DNA of 64,000 nucleotides from Setaria digitata (taxonomy: Eukaryota; Nematoda; Chromadorea; Rhabditida; Setariidae), in contig RCAB01000117.1 of NCBI GenBank assembly GCA_003640385.1, positions 1 to 64,000 of the forward strand, given 5' to 3'. A program made the position numbers and the translations under genes. The notes beneath the pieces are model-generated. The model had not been told where the DNA came from, ran no database searches, and worked only from the letters and a program-made list of their open reading frames with translations. Positions 48,992 to 62,108 of the stretch are shown piece after piece. Each line of letters starts with the position of its first letter. Within the stretch, counting starts at the first letter, position 1.

Positions 48992-51925
48992 TTAAGCTGG
49001 AATTTGTTGCTTTTTTTGTTGCCCAATTATTTCCTTATTTCTTGAAGTATTTTTTTCCGAAAATACTCCATTGGCACAGATTTCTTTTGGTGTTAGCATT
49101 GCTTCTCGTAGTAAACAAAGTGAACTGAAGCAGAATTTACAACGACATGACAACTGTGATGATGCTCTGCGACCCATCAAATGATTCTTGATTAGTTCTG
49201 CAAAGCCATGAGCCAAAACTGGTGAGAATGGAGGTGGGGAAAGCAAATCGACACCCTGTAAATGAATGGTTTATGAGAATTAGAAAATTAAACCATTTTC
49301 ACACGTTCTTTCCATAGCATTTTCTAAAGGAATTCTGATAAGTTCATGAACAAAACTACCAAAAGGAAGTTTAAATGATGGGTGGATTTTGTTTAGTACA
49401 ACGAAAACCAAGTTAAAACCAGAAGCGATTTTCCCCCAAGCTATTTTCGCTGTAACAAATAAAAACTAGAAAGGATAACAAATTGGTGAGAAATCCTTTT
49501 CTTCATCTGAGGGGATGTGAAAACCGCTTTTGTGAGTAGGCCAAAGTTAGTTTTTCGATGAAAACACTAAGAATAGAAATTGCTGCCCAAAAAAATTTGC
49601 TTACTGATGTTTCTTTAAGTGTACAATAATTTACTGAACAGCAATAACCGAATCAGAAGAGCTGATACCTCATTTTGTAGAATATTCGGTAGCAAACTTT
49701 CGCTCTCAAATGAAGGAATAAGTGATGCAATTGGCACTACTAAAGTACGATATCGTCTGTCTCTTCTAAAGAGATATAACTGTAATTTAATGCTCTCCAA
49801 CGTTGTTGCCGGCCATTGGTCCCAGCCACTGAACCATGCAAGTTTCCATGGCAAAGCCTCATTGAGATGTTCCATTAAGCGGTGACAAGTTGTCCAAACT
49901 TCTCGTATATAGCCAGAGGAATTATAACCACGCTAAAATATGACATGTAACTCTAATTATAAAGAAGTTGAATTGGGTAATTAAAAACAGCATAAAAAAT
50001 AACAATCAACTACTGTCCACTATGTATTTTGAACAGACTATCGCAAAACTAATATGACTGCACTATGGAACATATTCTTGGTCTTGCTCATTTTTCATTT
50101 CCTGTGTTATAATACAATTCAATTGACATGTCCATTTATGTATATAAAAAAAACTGTAACCATTGAAAAAGAGTTAATATAACAGTACTCCTTTGGGGTT
50201 TTTTGAGGTTGGAGTGAAAGCGTCGGTAAAATTTCTTCTATAAAAAATCAAACAAAAGATTTCTTCGCTTTGTAAAAAGTTTCAGATTTATCATTATGAA
50301 GCGGAAAGAGATAAAAGACAAACCATTTGTGGCGCAACGAAAAGTAAACTGTCGTGATTTTCCAATTTGATGGGCAGCAAGCTATACCAAAACTAAATTA
50401 TTAAACGAAAAAGTTTCCTCTTTTTATTAGTTAATAAATTCTAAAGGACGTATTAAATAACCAGCTTTCTCTTTAAAAAAAAAAAAAAAAAAAAAAAGAA
50501 ATTACCCATTGTGTCTTCATATCTTCCTTTGGGCTCATATTTTTCTTTCTTATAATTTGAAGTAGGAACTTTGCTTAGTCTTACTCTAGCACCTAGCTTT
50601 TTCTTTTTCTCTAGAATCTCTTTTTAAGAGCAATACCAACCCGAAAACTCTGCAATCCGTCTGTTATTACTTAATTTTTAAGCAAATATTGGGCTATTCA
50701 TAAGACACCGAGATAATGCAATTGAACTATACCAGAAAAAAGTATCCCTCCCAAAAATAAAGCGACAGTCAACACTAGACTATAGGAGAAGCATAAATCG
50801 TAAGATTTCTAACTAAAACTCAATCTTCAAACTAACAACTCACATTAATAACAGCTGGATGATTACTCCACCGGTCAATCGTACTGCAGCGAAATGACAC
50901 ATGGGACATGGTCCTCACTCTATGATCCATTAAGCTTATGCCATCTTTTGATAAAGGTTTTGTTTGTTCGTCAAGAGCTTTAACGGCAATATTTAACATT
51001 GTCCCAGTTCGAAAACATGAATAATGTGGATACAATGGTAATAAAATCAACCGTTCCATACCTCGTCTGGAAGAAATAAACCATTACTTCCTCTTAACTA
51101 TTTTCAGTAATAGTATTTCAAATTGTAATCAATGCATGAAGAGGTTTGTTTTCATCAAGTTATAAAAATCGTCCAAAACGAAGCTTTGTTTGTGGTACAC
51201 ATTTTGTTGCAAGCGTAAAAAATTATAATAATAACTTGAAATCACCTTATCAAATCAGTAATGGTTTTTGGGACAGCTGGATCATCGTAAAGAAATGCAT
51301 GAGTGCAGTAGAATGGTCGATGTTCCGGAATTAATTCATTCAAATATTCTTGTATAATTTTCGAATATTTACTGACAAGATAAGAAAAGTTTTCACTGTA
51401 TTTGTAATCCTCGACACAAAAGTCAGCTTTTTTTACCAATGGCCAATATAATCGTGTCATACGTCTTGAAATAAAAGGATTTTCTAAAACATGTTTTTAT
51501 CAAACATTCGAGTACGAGGAAGAGGAAGAGTAAATTCAATTTATTATTACTGATATTGCATCGGCTAAAATTATGCAGGAGCTGACATGAGTCACTAAAT
51601 GATTTAGCATATTTCAAGCTCAAATAGCTTTAACGTAAAGAACAAGACAAAATTTGAGTAAAATAAACCATACATACGATGTAAGCCACAGAGGTAGTTT
51701 GTAATAGTAATGAGAGCCTTCGGCCAAATACTTTGTGGCGTAATAAGGTGTTCGTGGCTGTCCATGGTGTAGCATCAGCACTGCTGTCTTTGCTAGTTCT
51801 TCATGAACCCTTCCGGAACTCATGTTAACCGCCGGAATAAATCTGAGCACGTTTGAACCATTAGCTTTCAAATGTTCGATGGGATGCACGGTCAGTAAGC
51901 TTCTGTTCAATGGCCACCTGTTCAT
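48992..51925 (-). CDS. Ferrochelatase-like protein, catalytic histidines lost, Fe-S cysteines kept
   Basis: Homolog of the mitochondrial enzyme that inserts iron into protoporphyrin; 428 residues (human ferrochelatase is 423). Exons, 5' to 3': 51678-51925, 51246-51464, 50844-51066, 50324-50392, 49669-49932, 48992-49255; all phases agree. The start is the first ATG after an in-frame TAG. Family landmarks include KTAVLMLHHGQP, RLILLPLYPHYSC, RCSTIDRW and TTLESIK. The cysteine of YSC (about residue 173) and a C-terminal CxxCx4C (380, 383, 388) match the four [2Fe-2S] ligands of human ferrochelatase (196, 403, 406, 411). In contrast the catalytic FSAHS motif reads FVAPQ, placing Pro251 at human His263, and the human SDHIE segment reads IPSFE, losing His341 but keeping the glutamate. 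This fits the metazoan-type ferrochelatase-like proteins of nematodes, not the bacterial-type gene acquired by some parasites. Activity as a ferrochelatase is therefore unlikely. Confidence 0.9.
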
Positions 51926-54900
51926 TGACCACTTGAACCTAAGCGACTACCTTTATTATTTAAAGATAGATCTGTTCGTTTTCAAGCACTATTAACAAAG
52001 TCTTACTCCAGTTTTGAACATGAAGTTTGACCTTATCAAATCAGTAATGGTTCAAGAAAGGACTGAACTAATGAATGAACCTCACAGTCACCATAATCCG
52101 AACTTCGGGGCACATTTTCGCTAGTTGGACAACAACCTATTGGATTCAATTTTCAAAATAGTCTCCTGAAACGAAATTCCACTCGCACTCCACTGGTTGC
52201 GCTATGAAATTGATGGTGCCGCGTGATGCATCAATGATAGACCAGTTTTGAGGGAGACAACGTGATGGATTTTTCGGGATTTCGTGATTTGTCACAGTGC
52301 AGGAACTGATGGGTTTAATTCTCGAAAATCTGAAAGATTCTTCTAGTGAGAGTCAGTGACACTCGAGAATTACACGTGAGGAGTAAGCAAGTATCTAAAA
52401 ATTTATGGAGGACCACTGTGTCATCCAAAAAGCCCACGGTACAGTTGCGCATTTCAAAAGAAATCCAAGGGAAAGAGAATCTTAGTTCCTTAAAACTTAT
52501 ACAATATTTAAAATATATAAGCAAGGGTGAAACAATAGATGAGTTGAAAAGAGATGGGGAAGAGAAGAAAAGCAGCAAGTTACTATTTATAAAGATGAAG
52601 CCTAGAAACAGCTTGATGGAAAGATTGCTTGAGGCACCATAAATTATTGCAAGATTAGAGGAATAAGTTAATTGGGACACGAATCTCATTACGATGCGTG
52701 TGGTGTTCGGACGAATTGGATTTAATTAAATCAAAGAACTGCGCTGAATCCACTTATGGTCCCTTCCTCAACCAGTTTCTGTCCTACTCAGATTCCTTCC
52801 CTTTTGGGCTTTCGCGAATATTATGTGAGTTGGAAACAACTCCACTTCATTCGAGAATACTGGATTGTTTTCGTCCCTTACTCATTTCAAGGGACCACAT
52901 ATTTATGATACGCCCCCTCAACTAATTCCTCTCCTTGTCCTTTGCGTCTTCGAAGTATTCCAATATTTCGCATGTTTAATTAATGACATTTTTTGCAATC
53001 TTGAGGTTTCGAAACTGATCCATTTTTTCTGGGAGTTGTAAAGGACGGGAAAAGGTCCGGGAGGCAACGAGGCAGAGACTGTGAGAATGTACCGCAAGTC
53101 GTTGTTAATCATAGAGCGGCCCTTTTTTTCTCCTTTTTCACTTTTTTTTCAGCGTAGTAGTTTTGAGGAACGAATGTAAAAAATTACCCATTGACATAGT
53201 TATCGAAGTATCACTTCGCTTCCTGTACCTTTTTTCGCATTTCTTTCGGGAAAAAAGAAGTAAAGGTACATTTTTTAAGGTGTGCTGGTACCGGCAGCCA
53301 CTTGGTACCAAGTGATTGGCACCTCTTCGGACAGGGACTGCAAATTAGTTTTGTTCGACAAGTGAAGATTAGTTTTAATGCTGCTCTTAAATGGAAGCAA
53401 TAGGTACGGTAATACAACCCTGAAATGCAGCAGAGCAGACCGTATCACCTCCGACATGATATGCAGCTTTCTCATCCTGGAGATGATGGGACCCCTGAGG
53501 AAGTCAACTGCTGCACTATCAGTGCTCAGGGAAGTGATAGCATCGAAAACACCTTGCTGAATCAGTTGATTCAAAAAATGCAGGAAGGTAATTGCAGCCA
53601 GCGAATGGAGATGTCACTGAAACGAGACTTGCACTCGGTGATTGGCATAAGGGTGATGTTGTGGCGCTCCTAATGATGTAATCAGGAAATCGGAATACTT
53701 TTCTGACATCTGGTATCGTTGAATTCGGGAGGCGCAGATGCAGCAGAGAGTCAGTTGAAGTGGAGCAACCTGTCAATCAACAGACCAACTTTACGCCAAC
53801 AAATTTCATTTCAAGATTCAAATTCATATCGTCCATTATGTTCCACTACAGGTCAACGTAATTTAGATCAAAGGACGAGATAAAACAACTGTCCTCTATA
53901 GATAGCGTCGTCATTCTGGTAATTGTTCCAGTTAATTGAGTCAGTCTCTCACAATGGTTGATGACACCTCAGGCTCATCATGGTAATTAGTTTCATCAGC
54001 TCCTTTGACTTTTTAATCAGAAAAATTCAAAATGCACAACTTTGACAGTTGCTGGAGCAAAGTTCCACTTCCATGGAATTTCTTCAAATTGGCCAAATTT
54101 TTTGAGACACTCATCAACCAATCTTATTCTCAAAGCAGTATGCAAGTCTATTCCTCAGATAGATGATGCAAGAAGTGTTGTCCTTTCCTCTCCGTAACAC
54201 AAGAAGGCGTTGGAAGTAAGCTCTGTAATCTGTTTACATATCGTAAAATGATATTTCCAACAATGCAAACTCTCACGCTTCCCATTGCGTAAGTCAGCCA
54301 CTACGTGATATCGTTGAGTGTTATGGCAATGGCAGTTACTGTGCGAATTAGTTGTAAATAAAGTCGAACAATTTTATCAGGTCGAAGTACCATTAGTTAG
54401 CCAATAGTTAGGAATGTAGAATGCTTTGAAATGAGACACTTACTGAATCCTTGGATCCTGATTTACAATGCGGATAATTAACAATTTTCAAGTTTGTCTT
54501 TCAGTGGAATATTTGTAAAAAAAGACCTTTCCTTTTTAAAGTGTTTCAGAAATTTGTGCCCTCTTTCAAGACATTTATAATTTTCTTATATCAATCAAAA
54601 ACCACCATAGCAAGTGCTCACTTTACTTTGCTTTCCTTTTGTGGCTGTGAAACATTTTTCTGCTTTTATCTTTCTAGTATTATTACTTCTCTTTATCGAA
54701 ATGACTTGTTGAATTGTGTTACGAGCAAAAATTAATGCAAATTATTAACTAAACAGCTTAGCTCTGAAATTGATCAGTTAATTAATTAAAGTCAAAAACT
54801 GTACAAACACACTAAAGTGGTATCAGTGATGATTTTACTCAGGAGATTAAGATTGCTTTCGTTAAATTACTGAAGTAATATTTAGTTTACTTTATCAAAA

Positions 54901-57900
54901 ATTTTACAGCTGCCTTCTCATATTAAGTGATTCATTCATAATCAATCAATCAATGTTAATAAGTTACCTCGATACTTCAAAGCTAAAACTTGCACCCTGA
55001 TTCTCCTAATCTTTCCTTTCACCCATTTCATACCGGTAGAAACACCCCAGAAATATTTTCCATTTCTATAAACCAGCCAGTGAAAAAACAATCTATTAGT
55101 TAAAGAACCACAGAACTTATGCCATGGTAATGTTTTCAGTTAGCAAAGGATAGTACAGCTGCTGCTTGAACAATTATCTAAAAAGCATACGGCGTTAATA
55201 CAAAGAAGAAATCTAATTAACATTTTTGGGAAACAGATTTCCTGGATTACCGCTGTTATCAGTGAGTATCATCAGTAATGAATTTTAAATATAAAAATAA
55301 TGAAACAGTTGGGGACGGAATGCCATTAATCTAGACTGATTAATTCCCTGTTTGCACGCATCATTCTAATGGTTATCCTTTCCTGATAAACTCTTAGAAA
55401 AGGCCTGTTATGCGATGTTGCTTGAGATTCAAGCAAAAAGAACACGATTCCCTAAAGGCAGTAATTTTGAAGCTCTCTTTACTCCCCAAGACCCAAGTTA
55501 TCTACCTACCTGATAGCTTTTATGTTTCCACTTGTCACCACTTATTACGTGGTAGAATTGTCTTCTGTTAAGGGCACTGCAAGATGTCCAAATAAGTGAA
55601 AATTTGTAAAATCTAATAAACATATCTCCTCAAACTGATAAAACAAATACGCCGTTTAGAAAAAAATATCATTGAATTTATTTGTCAATGTGTTCAGTTT
55701 GTTATGCCATTACTCAAAATAACAGCAACAGTATTCTCGGGAGATGATGGCATTTACCTGATTTAGTTGCGCAATACCTATCATGTCATCTATAAACAAC
55801 AAGTGACTTACAGAAATAAGCTCAGCAAGAAATATTGCATAGATTGTAAGAGGTTTGGAGGATGAAAGAGCTAATGTATTAAATTGATGTTCTGAAAGGC
55901 TCTTAACCCCCCATCGTTTTAACTTGAAAAACTGTTCCAAAAGTTTTTTCGACGTGAATGGGTATTGTTCTCTGTTTTCAGCTCAACCGTCATCCAAAAC
56001 GATCAAACCTGTTTTTCACTCTCCCATCATACACATTGTCCACTACCAGCGAATCTCTCATTGCAAGACCAGCTTTTCTCTTTCAGTTACAAATTGTCCT
56101 GAACTGTCTGTCAATCGCAGATTTGCATTTTTTAACAACGATTTTATATTTTAATAACTTTAACCAGTTACTCTTTAACTCGCTCCCTCATATATTTTGA
56201 ACAAATAGTCGAATAGAAGTATCCCTTCCTGATCACTTTTTTATGAATCTACGCCTACCTCGAGTTCAGGGAATCCTGCACTTTCCAATTACTGACACAC
56301 ATCCAGTTAGAAAAGAAAGTACCTTCTAGAAATAGTCAAGTAACCGAGTTCAGCTAAGCTTGACACTTGAACATTGTGCCAGGCCAGTCATGCTGCAAAG
56401 AAAAGGTGTTGATAAGGTACAATTTTTCATTACTAATCCATTTCAATATCAGTACCTCAATACCTTCCTTTATCACAAGTCGACCGTATACTCCTTAATA
56501 CAATTAGCTTGCAACATCCAATTAAACAATACTTCCGGACACATTTTGGAGGTGACTTCCACCTATCCCCTCAATAATAATTGCTGAAATCGTGCCGCTC
56601 TAGAGTTCAAGTCGTCCATAACGAGAAACTCGACCCCCAGACTGATTCCTACAAAAATGCAACTAATTCATAAAGTTGCTCGAAACTTCCTGAACCGTTC
56701 TGATCGCGAGACACAATTTCCTTGTTTTGTCTAAATTTTTTATCTCTTTGTGGATACATGACTACTGCAATAATGATAGACCAACGGTAACATCTTACGG
56801 CTGAGCTCGCTGTGCTTCACATCCGTAAAATGACTCTTCCAGAAACCCTTTCCTGAATCCAAAATGAGACGGAGACCCAACTTCTCCACTTCCATGTTAA
56901 TTACCTTGTCGGCAAATTTTTATTTCAAATTCTAGTACGATACCGAGTAAAAAGCTAACAACACAGCAACGAATGACAGGAAAGTGGAATTGTCACAACA
57001 AATGCTACATAGTCTGGTTCGTACATGTCTTCTTTTCAGAAATTAGTTGCAGTCCTGCAAGCATAGACAATCAATAAAGTTAAATCCGACCCTACCAATC
57101 TTTTCAGCGGTGACAAATTATGGGAAAAGATCAAAATCGAGTGCTAACACCTCAATCACCCTCAGCAAAGTAATAGAGGTGAACTACATGCCGAGTGAAG
57201 TTATGCAAATTATTATTACATTTACGAACAAAAGAGTAAAAGACAAAATGGAATTGTCCAACAACATAATAACAACACTTTATGACACAAGAAAGATAGG
57301 TATATTGATCGAGTGGATATTAATGAATGAAATCTGAAGAAAAACAGAAGTAAAGACGGTGTTGTACATTTCGAAGACCTCAGCTAGTGCACCGTCACTG
57401 CACCAGCTGCGAACTATCATTTCGACAGTGCGAGAAATACACTCAAACATGAAGGAATAGGAGTAACCTGCTACGAAGCTACGAAACGGCAGCACATTAC
57501 TCTCCTCATCAAAAAATTAACTTCATCAAGACATTTCTTCTCACTTTCCGTAGGAGAACGTTACTGGAAGCACTGCTGAACGATTATATTGCGCACTGCT
57601 CAGAAATCAATCTTGCAAATGATGCATAAATAAGAATGACAAACTTCTGGCTACGGATGATGGAACTTTTGCAAGCGTCGAATCATGCATAAAAGCAAGA
57701 AGCTACACAGAAAGTAATATCAATATGTTACTTACACCTACAGTGCGATTATAGCTGACCTACAATACAGCATCTGAAAGGATACAGTAATCGACGACGG
57801 CTGATGATTATTTAATGCAACTATTAAATTATCAAATACATAAGCGATTTTAGAAACCGCTTCTGGGAAACTGCAGAAATTTACAAGGAAAAGGTGTGTA

Positions 57901-58559
57901 AAACCCATATTAAAAGCAACAGTTTAATCAACTCCAAACAATTAGATAGCTGTGACAGCGCAATGACCAGTAGCATCATTTTTCAAAATTTTTAAAGGGC
58001 AGTTAACTTAAACGTATATTATAAAAGCATTATGCAAAAACTCATTTCGAAACATGACTGAAGATATGAATGATTACTATACTTAGAACTGTACAAAAAA
58101 AGCACCAAGCGATGCCAGAATATGTTTGAAAATGGTCGTGAAAATTATTAAAAAATGAGGTCAGAGCAAAGTATGCAACAATGACAAAGACCATAAAGAT
58201 ATTAAAAAAGTAATGAACCAGTTAAGAAGCCACTGCTGCAATGAAACTTGAAATTATTCACCAGTCTAATAATATAACTTCACTGTATTTCGCCCCGGCA
58301 ATATTATTAGCATTACAATTTCACACCTAATTCAAGCCGAGCATATAATCGTTGATCATTATTATTCTTCAATAATATTACAGTAGTGAATTACAAAACT
58401 AGCTCCAATTCAAACTGTCTAGACTTCCTTCCTCTTTCTCTCTCTCTCTTTCTCCATCTCCAAGTACTTTAGAGAATAATGTTTCAGTTCCATACCGCTC
58501 ATAATTCAATTTATCAAAGTCTGGGTTTTCAGTCAAATTCACTTCTTTCACATTCGATT
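51926..58559. other. Long intergenic stretch, no gene supported
   Basis: About 6.6 kb between the ferrochelatase-like start and the SOX stop. Opposed frames at 52315-52689 (minus) and 52346-52642 (plus, Lys-rich) overlap and cannot both be real; neither has a domain. The block at 53260-53780 is less AT-rich with several overlapping frames on both strands but shows no reverse transcriptase, transposase or repeat ends. A 22-base copy of the ferrochelatase-like exon 2 end lies at 52033-52054. Confidence 0.5.
52033..52054. repeat. 22-bp copy of a ferrochelatase-like exon end
   Basis: The sequence ccttatcaaatcagtaatgg plus two further bases (tt) is identical to 51245-51266, which covers the 3' end of exon 2 and the first base of its splice donor. 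This copy lies just upstream of the gene's start codon and the flanks differ. It may be the relic of a small duplication. Confidence 0.7.
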
Positions 58560-61500
58560 TCAGTAGTCATAATTTGCTGGTGTTCTTGTAATTTGGTGAG
58601 TTGCATGGGCAGATGCTGCAGTCCACAAGTCTGCATTGACCGATGCTCCCCACATTCCATTCATGGCGGCCGGAAAATGAAAATCACTAATTGATGGCAG
58701 CAGCTCTATATCGGACTGAGATTGGTTTGGATCGTCTGGTGGTGGTGGTGGTGGAGGTACGGATGACTGCTGAGTCGAACTGTTTGAGACAAATGAACCA
58801 GAATTGGCACCGGTACTATTTGATGGGTAATAAGATATAGAGCAGGCAGGAGACCGGATGTTTACTATACGAGTGATTAAGGGCACTGAGCTAGTGGCTG
58901 TTTCCGTGTCAACGGCTGTACTTGCGCTTCCGTAGCCACTGCTCGACCCGCTGGACATAGAACGGAGTTCATCCTGAATTTGGCTTAATGGTATGAAAAT
59001 CTTAATACTAGTTAAACAAGTGCTATAATTCTTTGGGAGGACTCAGCTTTACAATAACACAACGATTATAATTGTCTAATAAATTCTGTCTTTGTAACTC
59101 TCATCGCAAAAAGAAAAAAATTCAATAGCAATTCACATCATTAAGTCTTCACTGCAGGCACCTTATTAATGTAATTTTTGGACAGTTTCTACACTATAGT
59201 GAAGAAGACGCTGAGAATAATACCTTGGAGAATCCATACCTGGTCAGCAATTACTGCATTGTTATTTGGAATGGTGACTGGTGATTGTCCCGTGGACGGC
59301 TGCTGATAGTACGCGGAGATCTGCTGATGATGTATCAAAGATGAGGCATTACCACTGCCAGTGCTGTAGGAAGTGCTTCCGTCACTCACATGGCTCTATA
59401 ATGTATATCATTTCAATCAAATCGAGAGTTTTGAATAAATTTTAAAAACCCACATTTCAGATCCTTCATGCAGCATTTCTATTTACAGAAAGTTTAAAAT
59501 GTTTGTTGTGACACATTCGACACATCACAGTATCGGAATAAATCGCACAAAAAATTGACCATTTTTGTACACGGAATCAGAAGATGTTGCGATGTCACAT
59601 TAGCTGTTGAACACGAATACATTGAGGCCGTAGAATGTTGAGCCGATGCATAGAAATCATCATAAAAGCCACTTTCTGGAGTCATTGGTGTGTTCACAAA
59701 ATCGTTCGGTGATGGGAATGGCTGTTGAAATAACCCTTCCTATAATTGTAACTTGCAGGGAACCATTGAAAAACGGAATGAATGTGCACTGCTTCTACAC
59801 AACCCATAAATAATACAAACCAATTCCGCATTACACTTCTATATGGTTGTAATTCATAACCACTCCCAAATCATTACAGAAATTACTTTCCGTTGCATAC
59901 GAATATTTATGGTTGAGAATTTGATGATAAAAAACGGCAGGGTGATTCAAAAAAAAGTCTTCATTACTAATATCCCGACAAATCATATAAGACACCAATT
60001 ATTAAAAATTCAGGTAAAAATGAGAGTAATACTCTCTCTTTGATTTGTATTAATTACTTTCATTATAAGTCTGCTAAATATGTAATAGAAAAAGAAGTGA
60101 ATATTATTCTGACTGTTTTCATCGCTATGTTCATCTTAAAAGATGAGAATTATTCAAATTTAAACCTGTTTTACGGTGACATTTGCAAGTGGCGATGTTT
60201 TTAAATCGTTAGTAACTGAGTTCAGATAACGAATACCATCATGGTCAATCTTCATCGACTTGCCGGAAAATGGTAGGTGGTGATGCGTTTCGTTTTGACT
60301 GCTCACTGACAAACCAAGTACGCTACAATGTAGCTTTACAGATAAAGTTCAATATGAGAAAATATAAACGTGCGAGATTTTGAATTTCTGAAACACGGAT
60401 TTCGAAATGAAAATTCAAATCCCCTGCAACGTTTTTACGATTAGTTTTCAAAAACCGGATATAATACCGTTTATGTGTCTTCGGTCGACCAGCGCTAGCG
60501 ATCGATGAAGTAATGCCACTTTGTCGAACTGCTTGACCAGATACGTGACATGAGTTGGTAGAAGAAACCTGTCCTTCCACACCCTTTTTTGGCTTCTTCC
60601 GAGGTTTATATTTGTAATCAGGATATTCCTTCATGTGCATGACACGTAACCGTTCTGCTTCCGCAATATAAGGCGCTTTCTCACTGTCCGACAGTTGACG
60701 CCATTGTAAACCAAGCTAAAACAGCAATTAGAAATTGAGAACAATTCAATTACTGAACCCTTTCTATCAAGAATTACTCTGTACCCAGGTTTATCATAAA
60801 GTTTCAAGACAATCTGTGAAATATTGAGATGGATTAAATGGCAAACCCTTTTACTAATTTCTGCATTATGCATATCAGGTGAAGTTTCACAGATTTTTCG
60901 ACGCTCCATTTGTGACCAAACCATAAAGGCATTCATTGGGCGTTTAATATGATTGCTCGATTTTTTGCAATTTGTTGCATCCGTGTAAGGAGTTGAACTA
61001 TTTTTAGCAACCTGCATCAGAAATTTACCCATGACAATCAATCATTAGTAGCACATGTCGAAGAAATAAGTCATCCCGGAGATGCCAATCCAGCAATTTG
61101 AGGATGACTCCGATTCATAATGAAGATAAAGTAGGAGTTCTTAGATGGCCACAGCAAAACCTCTGGGTCTTTTATTTTGAAATAAAAATTTGACTCTTAA
61201 AAAACTCAAACTCGGATCGAGAAATAAGGTTAAAAAGATGAGGATTTTTTGGTTGGAAGAAGTTTATACCTCACAAGAGCAAACCTTCAATGAGCCAAAA
61301 TGTTCAGTGGGATCCCAACTATTTGATGTAGATGATGTGACCGGAGAATAATGTTGCTGAGGCTGTTGATGGCGTATATCCAATTGAAAATGTTGTCCCA
61401 GTGTGACCAAATCCATCGGTGACAAGTTCTGAAAAAAGCAACTCCACCTACTTCCACATCAGACTTCATGCAACCAATCTACGGTAAAATTTTCTAAGTT

Positions 61501-62108
61501 CATCCACTAAGCAAAAGTTTAATTAACATGGGTTAGAAAGTAACGGTCAGGGAAAAGCTGGGACCGTACTCTTCACACCATAAACTCAGAAGTAGCTATT
61601 TTTCACTACCAGACTATTTACGATAATTATGCAACGAGAAAAAATGTTGGACATCCTTTTATTTCCTTAAATGAATTAACTCCTTTGATAAAATCAGCTT
61701 AAAATTTTGATTAGATATTCCTAAAACCCTAAAACGGGACGGGTAAAATGATAAAATCACTCGCGTATATGAATAAAGGTAAGACCAAAAATGCAAACAC
61801 ACATAACTTTAAGCCATACGTATTAGCAGACAACGGACTCTTTAACCACGTTATACTTGAAAGGACTATATTGAGCATTCTTCAAAATGGAAGGTCGGAA
61901 GATAATTTCAGAATTTGCAAAGAATTAAGCTTTTTCAAGCCACAGGTCCCTGATTCATTCATGAACACCACCGCCTGGATAGTAGAAAAAGCCATAACCT
62001 TACCTGCGACTGATTAGTTTGTCCACATGAACTGAGATCCATTTCAGTCTTAATAGGTAAAAATGATACTGTGGATGGTTTGTCCAGGATCAGACTACCA
62101 GATGACAT
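58560..62108 (-). CDS. sem-2: SOX group C transcription factor (SEM-2/SOX4/SOX11 type)
   Basis: Predicted HMG-box transcription factor of 522 residues. Exons, 5' to 3': 62004-62108, 61285-61428, 60847-61011, 60468-60715, 60166-60322, 59560-59739, 59240-59395, 58560-58973; phases agree. The HMG box (about residues 104-182) starts [20 protein letters not shown] and ends [14 protein letters not shown], with the [11 protein letters not shown] segment diagnostic of group C; the box is split by an intron after ISKR. An N-terminal IKTE is a SUMO-consensus site. The C-terminus is Ser/Gln/Pro-rich, with a run of seven prolines and an acidic-hydrophobic [12 protein letters not shown] segment suggestive of a transactivation domain. 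A TTTCACAG acceptor about 34 bases upstream of the ATG is a candidate trans-splice site. The donor of exon 6 (GTCAAT) is the weakest boundary. C. elegans SEM-2, its only SoxC protein, controls sex-myoblast fate; a similar role here is inference. Confidence 0.92.

Noticed and set aside
48992..51925. Bacterial-type ferrochelatase acquired by horizontal transfer
   Set aside because: Some parasitic nematodes carry one, but this protein has the animal-type C-terminal CxxCx4C cluster motif and lacks the catalytic histidines, so it fits the metazoan ferrochelatase-like class.
52315..52689. 124-codon minus and 98-codon plus frames covering the same bases
   Set aside because: Mutually exclusive shadows without domains. 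The Lys-rich plus frame reflects A-rich DNA.
53260..53780. Possible decayed retroelement
   Set aside because: Less AT-rich with several frames on both strands, but no reverse transcriptase, integrase, gag knuckle, terminal repeats or target duplication could be found.
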